This document shows, in pieces, positions 15,887 through 25,257 of a DNA stretch of 64,000 bases. Every line of letters starts with the position of its first letter. Within the stretch, counting starts at the first letter, position 1. The stretch lies in the NCBI GenBank assembly GCA_020850455.1, contig JADZEQ010000002.1, positions 1-64,000 of the forward strand, given 5' to 3'. Position numbers and translations under genes: made by a program. Under the pieces are notes generated by a model. It ran no database searches, was not told where the DNA came from, and saw only the letters and a program-made list of their open reading frames with translations. The stretch comes from Sphingomonadaceae bacterium (GTDB taxonomy: Bacteria; Pseudomonadota; Alphaproteobacteria; Sphingomonadales; Sphingomonadaceae).

Positions 15887-17541
15887 CTTTCCTCTCCCGC
15901 CAGCGCGTGCCACATGGCGCGCAGCTTAATCTTGTCCACCTTGTCCACCGCGTTGCGCGGCAGCGGTTCATCCACAAATGCGACGCGCGCGGGCGCCTTA
16001 TAGCGCGCCAATTTCTCACCCACTTCATGGATCAGCGCGGCGGCATCCCACCCCGTCCCGCGCACCACGGCAACCAGCACTTCGCCGAGCCGATCATCAG
16101 GGATGCCAAAGGTCGCACATTCACCAATCCCCGGCAATTCGCCCAAGGCGCGCTCCACCTCCGCGCAATAGATGTTTTCGCCGCCCGAAATCACCATGTC
16201 CTTCTTGCGGTCGATAATATAGATATAGCCTTCTTCATCGATCATGCCGATGTCGCCGGTGTTGAGCCAGCCATCATGGCTGAGGACGGCGGCGGTATCC
16301 TCCGGTCGGTTCCAATAGCCCGCCATCACCTGTGCGCCGCGCACGCAAATATCACCCGCTTCGCCCGGTGGCACTTGCTTGCCCGCACCATCCAATATCC
16401 GCACATCGACCAAGGGCAGCACCCGCCCGGCGGAGGATGGACGGCGGGTGAAATCATCCCCCACCGCTTGGGCAATCGAGCCAGAACATTCGGTCATGCC
16501 ATAGCCGGTTCCCATCGCGGCATTGGGGCAAATCTGGCGCACCGCTTGCAGCAGATTGACCGGCAGCGCCTGCCCGCCCGACCCGATGTTGCGCAGGCCC
16601 GAAAGGTCGACCCCGCCCGCCTCTGCCGCGCGGACAATGTCCCACAACATCGTTGGCACCCCGGCAAAGGCAGAAATGCCTTCATCGACAAACAGCCGCA
16701 CCGCATCATGCGCGTCCCAACGGCGCAGGATGACAATCTTGGCCCCGTTGAAGAAGGGGGAGAGGAAGGAGGCGGCCAGCCCCGATATATGAAAGAGCGG
16801 ATAGACGAGCAGCACCGCCTGTTGCGGCGCATTGGCGGCCAGCGCCTCCGGCGTCATGCCATATTGGGCGGCCATGTGGTGGAGCACCATCGCCCCGGTC
16901 AGCTGGATCGACAATAGCCCGGTCGTAAGGCTGCGGTTGGTCAGCACCGCCCCCTTGACCCGGCCGGTAGTGCCCGAGGTGAAGAGGATGGAAACGGGGT
17001 CGCTGGCGGCGGCAGGGGTCGCATCCACCACATGCCCCGCAGGCAGCAGCGCGGCGAGTGCATCCTCCTCCACCGGGTTGGTAAGGTCGAACATCCGGCC
17101 CTGATAGCCGCCATCGCGGATCAGCTGCGCGCGTTCACCATCGGCAAGGACGATGCGCGGGCTGACTTCGTCAATCATCGCCACCAATTCAGCGGGCGAG
17201 CCGCGCGAATTGAGCAGCGCCGCCGTGCCGCCCGCCAAGATTGTCGCCAGATAGGCGACCAGCCATTCGGTGCGATTGCGCATGCAAATCGCCACCCGGT
17301 CGCCATGGGTTACGCCGAGCAGCGGGGTGAGCCGGTCTGCCCAAGCGAATATCTGGTCGTAACTTAGCCTTCTATCCCCCTCCACCACCGCGATTTTTTC
17401 GCCATGGACACGGGCATTTTCGACCATCGCACGCAGGCTGGTCGGGGCGTTGACGAATTGGCGATAGCCATCGCGCGCGCCAATTTCAAAATAGCTGCCG
17501 GGCGCGGTGACGCGGGCAAATACGGGGTCAATCTGGCTCAT
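15883..17541 (-). CDS. AMP-forming acyl-CoA synthetase
   Basis: A 552-residue ligase of the ANL superfamily. The P-loop ILFTSGTTGRVKGAV (about 188-202), GYGMTE adenylate motif, the LNTGDIGMIDEEGYIYIIDRKKD block and the C-terminal RNAVDKVDKIKLR (catalytic Lys) are all present. It activates a carboxylic acid to its CoA thioester at the membrane or in the cytoplasm. It overlaps the next ligase (ATGA) upstream and the amidohydrolase downstream, so three proteins are produced from one message. Presence of two ligases suggests a substrate with a carboxylated side chain and a later ring-derived acid, as in steroid breakdown. Confidence 0.88.
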   Translation of the reverse strand: MSQIDPVFARVTAPGSYFEIGARDGYRQFVNAPTSLRAMVENARVHGEKIAVVEGDRRLSYDQIFAWADRLTPLLGVTHGDRVAICMRNRTEWLVAYLATILAGGTAALLNSRGSPAELVAMIDEVSPRIVLADGERAQLIRDGGYQGRMFDLTNPVEEDALAALLPAGHVVDATPAAASDPVSILFTSGTTGRVKGAVLTNRSLTTGLLSIQLTGAMVLHHMAAQYGMTPEALAANAPQQAVLLVYPLFHISGLAASFLSPFFNGAKIVILRRWDAHDAVRLFVDEGISAFAGVPTMLWDIVRAAEAGGVDLSGLRNIGSGGQALPVNLLQAVRQICPNAAMGTGYGMTECSGSIAQAVGDDFTRRPSSAGRVLPLVDVRILDGAGKQVPPGEAGDICVRGAQVMAGYWNRPEDTAAVLSHDGWLNTGDIGMIDEEGYIYIIDRKKDMVISGGENIYCAEVERALGELPGIGECATFGIPDDRLGEVLVAVVRGTGWDAAALIHEVGEKLARYKAPARVAFVDEPLPRNAVDKVDKIKLRAMWHALAGEES

Positions 17542-19136
17542 GCCGTCCCCCCAGCGGCAAGCGCCAGCCCCTTAGCCCAGCGGTAATCCTGCTTGCCCGC
17601 GGGCGATCGCAAAACTTGATCGACGATAATCAGGCGGCGCGGCATTTTATAGCCGGCAAGGCTGCCCGCCACCGCATCACGCAATTGCGCCAAATCGGGC
17701 GCGACCGCGCCGGGACAGAGCGAAACCAAAGCCACCACTTGTTCCCCCCAGCGCGGGTCGGGAACCCCGACGACGACCGCATCATAAATGGCGTCGTGGG
17801 TGCGCAGCACCTCCTCCACCTCCTCGGGGAAGATTTTTTCGCCGCCCGAATTGATCGAGGTTGAACCGCGCCCGAACATGGTGATCATACCATCATCGTC
17901 GAGCCGCCCGGCATCCCCCGACACCACCCACAAACGTCCCTCGACGGTCTGAAAGGTTTCGGCGCTTTTTTGGGCGTCGCCATAATAGCCGATCGGCGTA
18001 TGACCGCTGGTCGCGATATAGCCCATTTCACCAACAGCGGCGAAACGCCCATCGACGACCACTTTCTGCCCGTCATGCGCGGGGAGGCGCATCACCCCAT
18101 CCTTGCTGGGCGCGGCCATCCCCGAAACCCCGGTTTCCGATGCACCCATGCCATCGGTAATGCTGGCCGTGGGGATGAGGTTTTTCAGATCCTCCTTCAA
18201 GGCGGCGGAAAAGACCGCGCCGCCCGACCCCAAATTGACGATGGTGGCCAAGTTCCAGCGCCCCGGATTCGCGATGAGCGTATCGCGCAGCGGGATGGCC
18301 ATCGCATCGCCAACAAATTGAATGAGGTTGACCGCTTCGCGTTCGACGGTGTCGAAAACGCGCACCGCATCAAAATGCGCGCCGTCGTCCAAAATGATGG
18401 TGAGACCGTTGAGCAAGGCGCTCCACGTCGTCCACATCGCCGCCATATGCATCAAGGGGGCGAGCGGAAAGATTTTGAGCGGATAGGCGTCGGCCACACG
18501 GCTGACGATATCCCCCGGTTCGACGAGTACGCCGTGCGGGTTGAAATAACCCGCCCCGCCCGCGCAGGCAAAGACAAAGGCCTTGTGCGGCCACATCACC
18601 CCTTTGGGGAGGCCGGTGGTGCCGCCGGTATAGCTCAGCAATATATCGTCTGCATCGCGCGGCCATGGGCCGGTCGGCGCATGGGCGCTGAGCGCCGCAT
18701 AATCGGCGCTGAGCGGGCAGGCAGCGCCCGACCCGTCGGCGACCGCGACGGTCAGCCGCAATTTGGGCAAATCGCCCCGGATGCTGTCGAGCAAGCTGCC
18801 ATATTGCGCGCCATGGATGATGCACGCCGCATCGGCATCGGCAAATAAGTGGCGCAGTTCGTCGGCACCGTAACGATAGTTGACGTTGAACGGCACCGCG
18901 CCGAGCTTTACCGCCGCGATAAAGCTTTCGAGGAAGGCGGGGCCATTTTGCAGATAGAGGCCGATATGGTCGCCGCGCGATATGCCCCGCGCGGCCAGCC
19001 CGCTGGCGAGCGCATCGGCCCGGGCGTTGAGCGCAGCATAGGTCAGCCGCGCATCGCCGCAGATCAGCGCCAAGCGATCAGGCGCGGTCGCCGCGACGCT
19101 TTCAAACAGGTCGGCGAGGTGAAAGCTGTTCGCCAT
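17538..19136 (-). CDS. AMP-forming acyl-CoA synthetase, FadD19-like
   Basis: A 532-residue ANL ligase with the P-loop LLSYTGGTTGLPKGVMW (about 168-184), a DGMGASETG motif in place of YGxTE, the SGDAGRLDDDGMITMFGRGS block and a C-terminal SPAGKQDYRW with the catalytic Lys. The TGGTTG P-loop and MGASE motif are characteristic of the FadD17/FadD19-like group that activates steroid side-chain or other branched carboxylates. It overlaps the second ligase by four bases. Assignment to a steroid-like substrate is by resemblance and context only. Confidence 0.87.
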   Translation of the reverse strand: MANSFHLADLFESVAATAPDRLALICGDARLTYAALNARADALASGLAARGISRGDHIGLYLQNGPAFLESFIAAVKLGAVPFNVNYRYGADELRHLFADADAACIIHGAQYGSLLDSIRGDLPKLRLTVAVADGSGAACPLSADYAALSAHAPTGPWPRDADDILLSYTGGTTGLPKGVMWPHKAFVFACAGGAGYFNPHGVLVEPGDIVSRVADAYPLKIFPLAPLMHMAAMWTTWSALLNGLTIILDDGAHFDAVRVFDTVEREAVNLIQFVGDAMAIPLRDTLIANPGRWNLATIVNLGSGGAVFSAALKEDLKNLIPTASITDGMGASETGVSGMAAPSKDGVMRLPAHDGQKVVVDGRFAAVGEMGYIATSGHTPIGYYGDAQKSAETFQTVEGRLWVVSGDAGRLDDDGMITMFGRGSTSINSGGEKIFPEEVEEVLRTHDAIYDAVVVGVPDPRWGEQVVALVSLCPGAVAPDLAQLRDAVAGSLAGYKMPRRLIIVDQVLRSPAGKQDYRWAKGLALAAGGTA

Positions 19137-19154
19137 CGCGCGCCCCCTTCCCGA

Positions 19155-20039
19155 TCAATAAACCGCTGCAGGGTTTTTGGGGTTGGGGCTGCCCAACATT
19201 TCCCGATAGCTGGGTTTATCGCGCCCGCGATCCTGCACCCCCAATTCGCGGGCAATTTCGGCGCCAATCAATGTCTGGCCCGACAGTTGATCGCGGTTGG
19301 GCGCACGGTCGATGGCGTCCAAAATATGGCCCGTAAACTCCGGATTTTCCGCAGATTCGATGAAATCCTTATATTGTTCGGGGTTGGTTTGGCTGGCGAT
19401 TTTGGACCTTTCGGTAATCAGCGGTCCCATCCAGATGGAAACAGCAATGACCCCGGTGCCACGCAAATCATGCTCCATATCATGCGCCAGCTTGTCGACC
19501 CCCGCCTTTTGCGCGCCATAGGCAGGCCCATGCATGTAACAGCTTGCCCCAAAGGAGGAACCAAAGCCGATGATCCCGCTGCCTTGCAGCACCATGATTT
19601 TCGCCGCGTGCCAGCTCGCGACGTAGGCGCTGCGCAAACCGACGTCGAGGATGCGGCAAGCATCCAGTTCCTTTTCCCAAAAGGGCTTTTTTTCAATCAA
19701 TTGGTGGTGGATGTAGGTGGCGTTGTTGACCAGCATGTCGAGCCGACCTGAATCGCGCGCAATGCGTGCGAACAAATCCGCCACCGCCGCATCATCGCTA
19801 TGGTCGCAGGCAACGCCGATGCCGCGCCCGCCTGCAGCGGTCACCGCCTCCGCCGTTTCGGCAAAAGTGCCGGGCAGCACGCTGCCGTCCCAGCCGCGCG
19901 CATCGCCAACCTGCGTGGTGCGACCGGTGACATAGACGGTATAGCCCAGTTCGCCCAAGCCCCGCGCTATCCCCGCGCCAGCCCCACGGCTCGCCCCGGT
20001 AACCAGCGCAACACGCCCTTCCGCCCGCTCTCCCGCCAT
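19155..20039 (-). CDS. Short-chain dehydrogenase, DHRS1-like
   Basis: About 294 residues from the ATG at 20039 (MAGERAEGRVALVTGASRGAG). The GASRGAGAGIA motif, a Thr-Gly-Arg-Thr after strand two (NADP-type), NNATY, and YGAQK as the catalytic Tyr-x3-Lys are visible. It has the longer C-terminal tail (to residue 294) seen in DHRS1-like SDRs. A copy of the three-box operator lies immediately upstream, so it is probably the first gene of the minus-strand unit running through the two ligases and amidohydrolase. Confidence 0.85.
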   Translation of the reverse strand: MAGERAEGRVALVTGASRGAGAGIARGLGELGYTVYVTGRTTQVGDARGWDGSVLPGTFAETAEAVTAAGGRGIGVACDHSDDAAVADLFARIARDSGRLDMLVNNATYIHHQLIEKKPFWEKELDACRILDVGLRSAYVASWHAAKIMVLQGSGIIGFGSSFGASCYMHGPAYGAQKAGVDKLAHDMEHDLRGTGVIAVSIWMGPLITERSKIASQTNPEQYKDFIESAENPEFTGHILDAIDRAPNRDQLSGQTLIGAEIARELGVQDRGRDKPSYREMLGSPNPKNPAAVY

Positions 20040-20059
20040 ATTCGAATCGCTCCTCACAA

Positions 20060-20127
20060 ACGCATTTAGATAATTATTGGTTCGATTATGCCCGATTTGC
20101 GAAAAATGAAAACATCATTTTTGCGCA
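20060..20127. promoter_or_regulatory. Three-box operator, copy D (SDR/ligase unit promoter)
   Basis: Box 1 ACGCA (20060-20064), box 2 TGCGA (20098-20102) and box 3 GCGCA (20123-20127) with the same 33- and 20-base spacers. It lies 21-88 bases upstream of the DHRS1-like gene. An extra AT-rich inverted repeat, AAAAATGA (20102-20109) and TCATTTTT (20115-20122), occupies the space between boxes 2 and 3. Confidence 0.5.
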
Positions 20128-20130
20128 CGC

Positions 20131-20631
20131 TTAGTTTTCACCGAATATGTCGGGCGCGGTGCCAATCGCCACATTGTGGAGCAGGCCATCATCGCCAATC
20201 CGCTGCATCACGCAGCTTTTGCGCCATGAACGGCTTTCGGCGATCCACCAGCGGCCATCCATTTTGACATAATGGTCGGCATATTCGACCCCCAGTTGGA
20301 GCACGGTCTGCTGCGCCAGATTGATATTGTGGAAATAGAGCGGCCACCAACCATCGGCGCTGCCATCATCGCGCCAGCTCAAAATGCCGGTGCCGCCGTG
20401 GTGGATGTCAAAAATGCCGGGCTGGCAGCCAAATTGTTCGTAAATGGCGACGAAATCCTCCCGATTGTCGAAATCGGGAAAGCCTTCGAAAAGGATGCGC
20501 GCATCGGGGCGAAAGCAATCGCGCATCGCCTGCGGGTCCTTGGCGTCGGCGGCGCGCAAATAACGCATTTTGAGGTCGCGGATGGCGCGGTCATCCTCCA
20601 GCCGGGTGATACGTTGTTCCAAATCCATCAT
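20131..20631 (-). CDS. SnoaL-like / NTF2-fold protein
   Basis: About 166 residues from the ATG pair at 20631/20628, preceded by GGGGAAAG. The helical start LEQRITRLEDDRAIRDLKMRYLRA and the later DDG...GWW and DGRWWIAESRS strands define the nuclear-transport-factor-2/SnoaL-like cone fold. Proteins of this type act as isomerases, dehydratases or ring-hydroxylating small subunits. In a steroid-like cluster a delta-5-3-ketosteroid-isomerase-type role is attractive, but the key catalytic residues cannot be assigned by eye. It is coupled to the upstream SDR with an 11-base gap. Confidence 0.75.
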   Translation of the reverse strand: MMDLEQRITRLEDDRAIRDLKMRYLRAADAKDPQAMRDCFRPDARILFEGFPDFDNREDFVAIYEQFGCQPGIFDIHHGGTGILSWRDDGSADGWWPLYFHNINLAQQTVLQLGVEYADHYVKMDGRWWIAESRSWRKSCVMQRIGDDGLLHNVAIGTAPDIFGEN

Positions 20632-20641
20632 CTTTCCCCAA

Positions 20642-21406
20642 TCAGTCAAAATTGGCCTGCCCGCCGTCGAGCGGGATGGTCGCGCCGGTCAGATAGGCAA
20701 GACCGGGTGCGCAGAGCGCGACCAGCGCCGCGCCAATATCCCCCTCACAATCGCCGACCCGACCCAAGGGGATGACGCGCAGAAACTCCGCCGCCTCCTC
20801 CGGGTTGCGTTCCATCCAGCCGCGCATCCCCTCTGACAAGGCATGCGGCGCGATCGAAAGCACCCTTATGCCCGACGCGCCCCATTCGGCGGCGGCAGCG
20901 CGGGTCAGGCTGCGCATCGCCTGTTTTACGGCGGCATAAGCACCATAGCCCGTCATATCCCAGCGGATGGTGGCAGAGGAGGTGAGGTTAAAGACCACGC
21001 CGCCACCGCGCGCCGCCATGACCGGCGCGGTCAATTTCATCAGGCGAAACGCCGCCATCGGCCCCGACATAAAACCGGCGAGGAAGGCTTCATCGCTGAC
21101 ATCGGCCAATTTGCCATTGGGCACCTGCTGCGCATTATTGACCAATATGTCGATGCCACCAAAACGCGTGCAGGCGGCGGCAACCAGTGTGTCGAGCGAG
21201 GCTGCATCCCCCACATCGCCCGCAATGACCAACGTATCACCGCCGAACGCCGCGATTTCGCCAGCCACCGCGTCAAGTTTCGATTGGGTGCGCCCAAAAA
21301 GGATGATGCTTGCCCCCGCCCGTGCCATGGCGAGCGCGATGCCGCGCCCCACCCCTTGTCCCGCGCCGGTAATCAGCGCAATCTTGCCCGCCAATGATTT
21401 TTCCAC
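20642..21406 (-). CDS. Short-chain dehydrogenase/reductase (SDR)
   Basis: About 254 residues if translation starts at the GTG at 21406 (VEKSLAGKIALITGAG); the track start at 21454 would place coding sequence over operator box 2. The protein has TGAGQGVG, a Gly-Arg-Thr after strand two (NADP-type), NNAQ, and YAAVK as Tyr-x3-Lys with a Ser in LTSSATIRW. It ends IPLDGGQANFD. It is divergent from the second OYE-like gene across operator copy E and is followed by the SnoaL-like gene. Confidence 0.86.
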   Translation of the reverse strand: MEKSLAGKIALITGAGQGVGRGIALAMARAGASIILFGRTQSKLDAVAGEIAAFGGDTLVIAGDVGDAASLDTLVAAACTRFGGIDILVNNAQQVPNGKLADVSDEAFLAGFMSGPMAAFRLMKLTAPVMAARGGGVVFNLTSSATIRWDMTGYGAYAAVKQAMRSLTRAAAAEWGASGIRVLSIAPHALSEGMRGWMERNPEEAAEFLRVIPLGRVGDCEGDIGAALVALCAPGLAYLTGATIPLDGGQANFD

Positions 21407-21423
21407 TCGCCAAATCCCCGATA

Positions 21424-21491
21424 TTCGTAAGATAATGGCTGTTGATTTACGCAAATTAGTGTCATACTGCCAGCAAAATTGATAAATCCGT
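21424..21491. promoter_or_regulatory. Three-box operator, copy E (SDR / OYE-2 divergent promoter)
   Basis: Read on the minus strand: box 1 ACGGA (21487-21491), box 2 TGCGT (21449-21453), box 3 ACGAA (21424-21428), again with 33- and 20-base spacers. It fills the divergent region between the SDR start at 21406 and the OYE-2 start at 21537. Confidence 0.52.
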
Positions 21492-21536
21492 CAAAATTGA
21501 TAGGTTTTGGCGTGCAGAGATTGTGGGGAGATTAAG

Positions 21537-22766
21537 GTGGCGGCCATAGTGGATGCCTTTTCGCCGTTGCAACTCGGCCCGATCACGCTGCGCAACCGCT
21601 TTATCAAGAGCGCGACCAATGAGGGGATGGCCAAGGGCGGCATCGTCTCCAAGGGACTGGCGCTTTTCCACGAACGCATTGCGGCGGGCGGCGCGGCGAT
21701 GTCCACCGTTGCTTATTGCGCGACATCGCGCGACGGACGCACCTTTGTCGACCAAGCGGTGCTCGATGCCGACAGCCTGGCTGATTTTCGGGTACTGACC
21801 GACGGTGTCCACCGCCATGGCGCGGCGGCATCGGCGCAGATTACGCATGCGGGCAGCTTTACCTTCCTCGACAAGGCAACGCTCAAGGCCAGTCGTCCGC
21901 TATCGTCGAGCGGCGGGTTCAACAAGCTTGGCGTGGTATCGGGCCGTTTCTGGAAGCAGCGGATGACCAAGGCCGATATGACGGCGATGGCGGATGAATT
22001 TGTTGCCGCCGCACGCTGCGCCCGCGAAGCCGGGTTCGATGCGGTCGAAATCCATATGGGGCATGGCTATTTGCTCAGCCAATTTGTCACCCCGCTCTAT
22101 AATAAACGGCGCGATAATTATGGCGGCGACATTGAGCGGCGGATGAACTTTCCGATCGAGGTCTTGTCGCGGGTGCTCGACGCGGTCGGGCGCGATATGG
22201 CGGTGTTGGTCAAATATTCGATGACCGACGGGCCAAAGGGCAATCAGATTGACGAGGGCATGGCGGTCGCGCGGCGACTGGCGGCGGCGGGCGCGCATAT
22301 GGCGGTGCTGTCCAATGGGCTGAACGTCGAGTCCATTTCCGCCATGTTTGGTTCCAACCTGCCCAAAAGCAGCGCCAAGTCGCCCAACCCGATCATCGGT
22401 CTGGGCATGTGGGTGCAGTCGCTGAGCGAGCCCAAGGACGTCCGTTTCCACGAAAATTACCTCCGCGATTTGGCGTTGCAGGTGCGCGGCGCGACCGACA
22501 TGCCGCTCGCCTATATTGGGGGGGTGCAGTCGCGCCACGGGGTCGAACAGGCCATGCGCGATGGGTTTGATGCGGTCGCGCTCGGCCGGGCGCTGGTTTA
22601 TGATGCCAATTTCGTCCGCGATTTACAGGCGGGCAGCATCGAAAAATCGTTGTGCAACGCCTGCAATCGCTGCGTCACGATGATGTATTACCCGCAAGGG
22701 ACAAGCTGCGTCCTGACCCGCAATGCGATGGACGCCGCACTCAACACGCAAAGGGCAAGCGCATGA
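21537..22766 (+). CDS. NADH:flavin oxidoreductase with 4Fe-4S motif (dienoyl-CoA-reductase type)
   Basis: About 409 residues, from the GTG at 21537 with GGGGAG six bases upstream; the track start is thirty bases earlier. The N-terminus FSPLQLGPITLRNRFIKSAT and EIHMGHGYLLSQF (the H-x-x-H substrate pair) are OYE-like. The C-terminal C-x2-C-x2-C-x11-C motif (CNACNRC...GTSC) is the iron-sulfur site seen in 2,4-dienoyl-CoA reductase-like members. The second flavoprotein domain of DCR is absent, so this is a single-barrel form. It is translationally coupled to an SDR and a KstD-like gene, so reduction of a C=C bond on a ring or CoA intermediate is likely. Confidence 0.87.
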   Translation: MAAIVDAFSPLQLGPITLRNRFIKSATNEGMAKGGIVSKGLALFHERIAAGGAAMSTVAYCATSRDGRTFVDQAVLDADSLADFRVLTDGVHRHGAAASAQITHAGSFTFLDKATLKASRPLSSSGGFNKLGVVSGRFWKQRMTKADMTAMADEFVAAARCAREAGFDAVEIHMGHGYLLSQFVTPLYNKRRDNYGGDIERRMNFPIEVLSRVLDAVGRDMAVLVKYSMTDGPKGNQIDEGMAVARRLAAAGAHMAVLSNGLNVESISAMFGSNLPKSSAKSPNPIIGLGMWVQSLSEPKDVRFHENYLRDLALQVRGATDMPLAYIGGVQSRHGVEQAMRDGFDAVALGRALVYDANFVRDLQAGSIEKSLCNACNRCVTMMYYPQGTSCVLTRNAMDAALNTQRASA

Positions 22767-23536
22767 AATGGGATTTTGACGGGCAGGTTGCGATCATCAC
22801 CGGCGGCAGCGACGGCATCGGCCGCGCCACCGCCGAATTGATCGCCGCGCATGGCGCGCATGTCGTCATTTGCGCGCGCGGGGCGGAGAAATTGGCAGCG
22901 ACCGAGGCGGCAATCCGCGACGCGGGCGGGTCGGTGGAAACCCACATCCTCAACGTCGCCGACGCCGACGCCTTTGCCGCGCTGGTTGCCGATGTGGCGG
23001 CGCGCCATGGGCGGCTCGACATGATGGTCAATAATGCGATGTCGGTCCATTATGCGCCGATCGAAAAATTGAAGCTGAACCATTGGCAAAAGGATTTTGC
23101 GGTCAATGCCGAAGCGGTGTTTACCGGCACCAAGGCGGCGATGCTGGTAATGAAACCGGCGGGGCGCGGTTCCATCGTCAACATCGCATCGACCACCGCC
23201 ATCCGTGCCGCCCCCTATATGTCGAGCTATTCGGCGTCCAAGGCGGCGTTGATTCAATTCAGCGCGGTGGCGGCGATGGAATGTGCGCCCTTTGGCGTCC
23301 GGGTCAATGCGGTGGTACCGGGACAGGTGCAAACCAGCGGGAATGAGGATTTTGCCGCCAAGGCCCCCGAAGTGGCGGCGCGCACGACCGAAGCCATACC
23401 GATGCGGCGCGGCGGTGAACCGGCGGAACTCGCCGCATCCATCGCCTTTTTGCTGTCGGATGCTGCGAGCTATATCACCGGCATCACGCTGCCGGTTGAT
23501 GGCGGGAAGGCCGCCCAATTATATATGCCGGGGTGA
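22763..23536 (+). CDS. Short-chain dehydrogenase/reductase (SDR)
   Basis: About 257 residues starting at the ATG at 22763, which overlaps the previous stop (ATGA); the track start at 22652 is a shadow extension. The protein has TGGSDGIGRA, ICARG after strand two (NADP-type Arg), NNAM, a Ser in NIASTTAIRA and YSASK. It ends LPVDGGKAAQLY. It lies between the OYE-2 and KstD-like genes in a three-gene plus-strand unit and likely acts on a hydroxyl or keto group of the same substrate. Confidence 0.88.
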   Translation: MKWDFDGQVAIITGGSDGIGRATAELIAAHGAHVVICARGAEKLAATEAAIRDAGGSVETHILNVADADAFAALVADVAARHGRLDMMVNNAMSVHYAPIEKLKLNHWQKDFAVNAEAVFTGTKAAMLVMKPAGRGSIVNIASTTAIRAAPYMSSYSASKAALIQFSAVAAMECAPFGVRVNAVVPGQVQTSGNEDFAAKAPEVAARTTEAIPMRRGGEPAELAASIAFLLSDAASYITGITLPVDGGKAAQLYMPG

Positions 23537-25224
23537 ACGCCATGACGCAGGCTTGGGATAAAGAGGTTGACCTGCTGGTCGTCGGCTCTGGTGCGGGCGG
23601 GATGCTTGCCGCGCTGTATGCTGCCGATGCCGGTGCGGACGCGCTGATCATCGAAAAGGAAAGCCTGTGGGGCGGCACATCGGCAACATCGGGCGCAGGC
23701 ATTTGGATCCCGGCGAGCGACCAAGCGCGGGAGGCTGGCTTTGCCGACAAGGTCGATGATGCCTTTACCTATGTGCGCGGACTTTCGGCGGATAATGTCC
23801 CCGACGCGCAAATCCGCGCCTATGTCGAAAATGCGCATCTGATGCTGCGCTGGCTCGGCGAAAAAACGCCGATTAGCTACTGCGCCTTTCCCTACCCCGA
23901 TTATCATGCCGAAAATCCCGGCGGCAGCCCGACCGGGTACCGGACCCACATGCCGCTGCCGCTCGACGGGCGGATGCTCGGCCGCGATGTCGAAACCTTG
24001 CGCTTTGCATCCCCTGCGGCCTGCCTGTTCGGCTATTTGAACTGGCATTTCGACGAAACCTATATCCTGCTGTTTCGCGCCAAGGGCTGGCAATGGCATT
24101 TGGCCAAAAGCTGGCTGCGTTACTGGTTCGACCTGCCCTTTCGCTTGAAATCGCGCAAGGACAGGCGGCTGACATTGGGCAATGCGCTCGCCGGGGGGTT
24201 GCGCATGGCGCTCAACGCCAAAAATGTGCCGCTATGGCTCGACAGCCCAATGGAAAGCCTGATCCGGGAGGATGGACGGGTTACCGGCGCGGTGGTTCGC
24301 CATGGCCGCGAAATGCTGCGCATCAAGGCGCGCAAGGGCGTGGTGCTGGCGGCGGGCGGCTTTGACAAAAATGCCGCGATGCGCGCGCAATATGCGCCGC
24401 TTTATCCCAAGGCGCTTTATTCGGGCGGCACCAGCGGCAATATGGGGGATGCGATTAATGCGGGCGCGGAGCAAGGCGCGGCGCTGCGCAACATGCAATC
24501 GGCATGGGCGGCGCCCGTATTTTATGTGCCGGGCGAAGATCGCGGGCGACTGTGCACCATCGAACGTGCGCTGCCCGGCTGCCTCATCGTCCATCAGGGC
24601 GGTGCGCGCTATCTGAACGAAGCCGCATCCTACCACATCGTCGGGCAGCAAATGGCACGGCGGGCACAGGAAGATGGTGATGCCAGTCCCAGCTGGTTCA
24701 TATTTGACCATATATATCGCCACAAATATCCGGTGGGACCTCTGCTCCCCCTCCTCCCCGATGCGTTGCAGTCCAAGGGGGTGCGCCAGATTTTGAAAAA
24801 GGGTCGGACGATTGGTGAATTGGCCGCCGCCATTGGGGTGGACGCCGCCACGCTGGAGGCAACGATTGCGCGCTATAATGACCATGCGGCGCGCGGCGAG
24901 GACCCTGATTTTGCGCGCGGGGCGGCCGCTTATGACAAAATGTATGGTGACCCCAGCGTCACCCCCAATCCCTGTCTGCGCCCGCTGAGCAAGGGGCCGT
25001 TTTACGCCATGCCCATCTATCCCGGCGATATTGGCACCAATGGCGGGCTGGTCACCAACGGCGATGCACAAGTGTTGCGCGAAGATGGCAGCGTTATCGA
25101 GGGTCTATATGCCATCGGCAATTGTGCAGCCTCTGCCATGGGCGAAAGCTACCCTGGCGCGGGGGTGACCATCGGCCCGGCGCTGACCTTTGGCTATTTG
25201 GCAGCGCGCCACGCCACCAGCTGA
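23533..25224 (+). CDS. FAD-dependent 3-ketosteroid delta-1-dehydrogenase-like protein
   Basis: About 560 residues. The FAD Rossmann motif VVGSGAGGM (residues 16-24) is followed by the WGGTSATSGAGIWIP block. The C-terminal DIGTNGGLVTNGDAQVLREDG and LYAIGNCAASAMG...YPGAGVTIGPALTFGY match the KstD/fumarate-reductase-like group; KstD enzymes use conserved tyrosines and the FYAMPIYPGDIGTNGG loop to desaturate ring A of 3-ketosteroids. The start is either the GTG at 23533 or the ATG at 23542; the former overlaps the SDR stop. Assignment to the family is firm, but delta-1 versus another dehydrogenation position is not decided by eye. Confidence 0.82.
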   Translation: MNAMTQAWDKEVDLLVVGSGAGGMLAALYAADAGADALIIEKESLWGGTSATSGAGIWIPASDQAREAGFADKVDDAFTYVRGLSADNVPDAQIRAYVENAHLMLRWLGEKTPISYCAFPYPDYHAENPGGSPTGYRTHMPLPLDGRMLGRDVETLRFASPAACLFGYLNWHFDETYILLFRAKGWQWHLAKSWLRYWFDLPFRLKSRKDRRLTLGNALAGGLRMALNAKNVPLWLDSPMESLIREDGRVTGAVVRHGREMLRIKARKGVVLAAGGFDKNAAMRAQYAPLYPKALYSGGTSGNMGDAINAGAEQGAALRNMQSAWAAPVFYVPGEDRGRLCTIERALPGCLIVHQGGARYLNEAASYHIVGQQMARRAQEDGDASPSWFIFDHIYRHKYPVGPLLPLLPDALQSKGVRQILKKGRTIGELAAAIGVDAATLEATIARYNDHAARGEDPDFARGAAAYDKMYGDPSVTPNPCLRPLSKGPFYAMPIYPGDIGTNGGLVTNGDAQVLREDGSVIEGLYAIGNCAASAMGESYPGAGVTIGPALTFGYLAARHATS

Positions 25225-25257
25225 ACAGCGCCGAGCGGTAATTGGCGGGGCGGGCGT

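Noticed and set aside
20102-20122. AAAAATGA/TCATTTTT hairpin as a terminator
   Set aside because: The stem is AT-only and lies exactly between operator boxes 2 and 3; a terminator would need a GC-rich stem.
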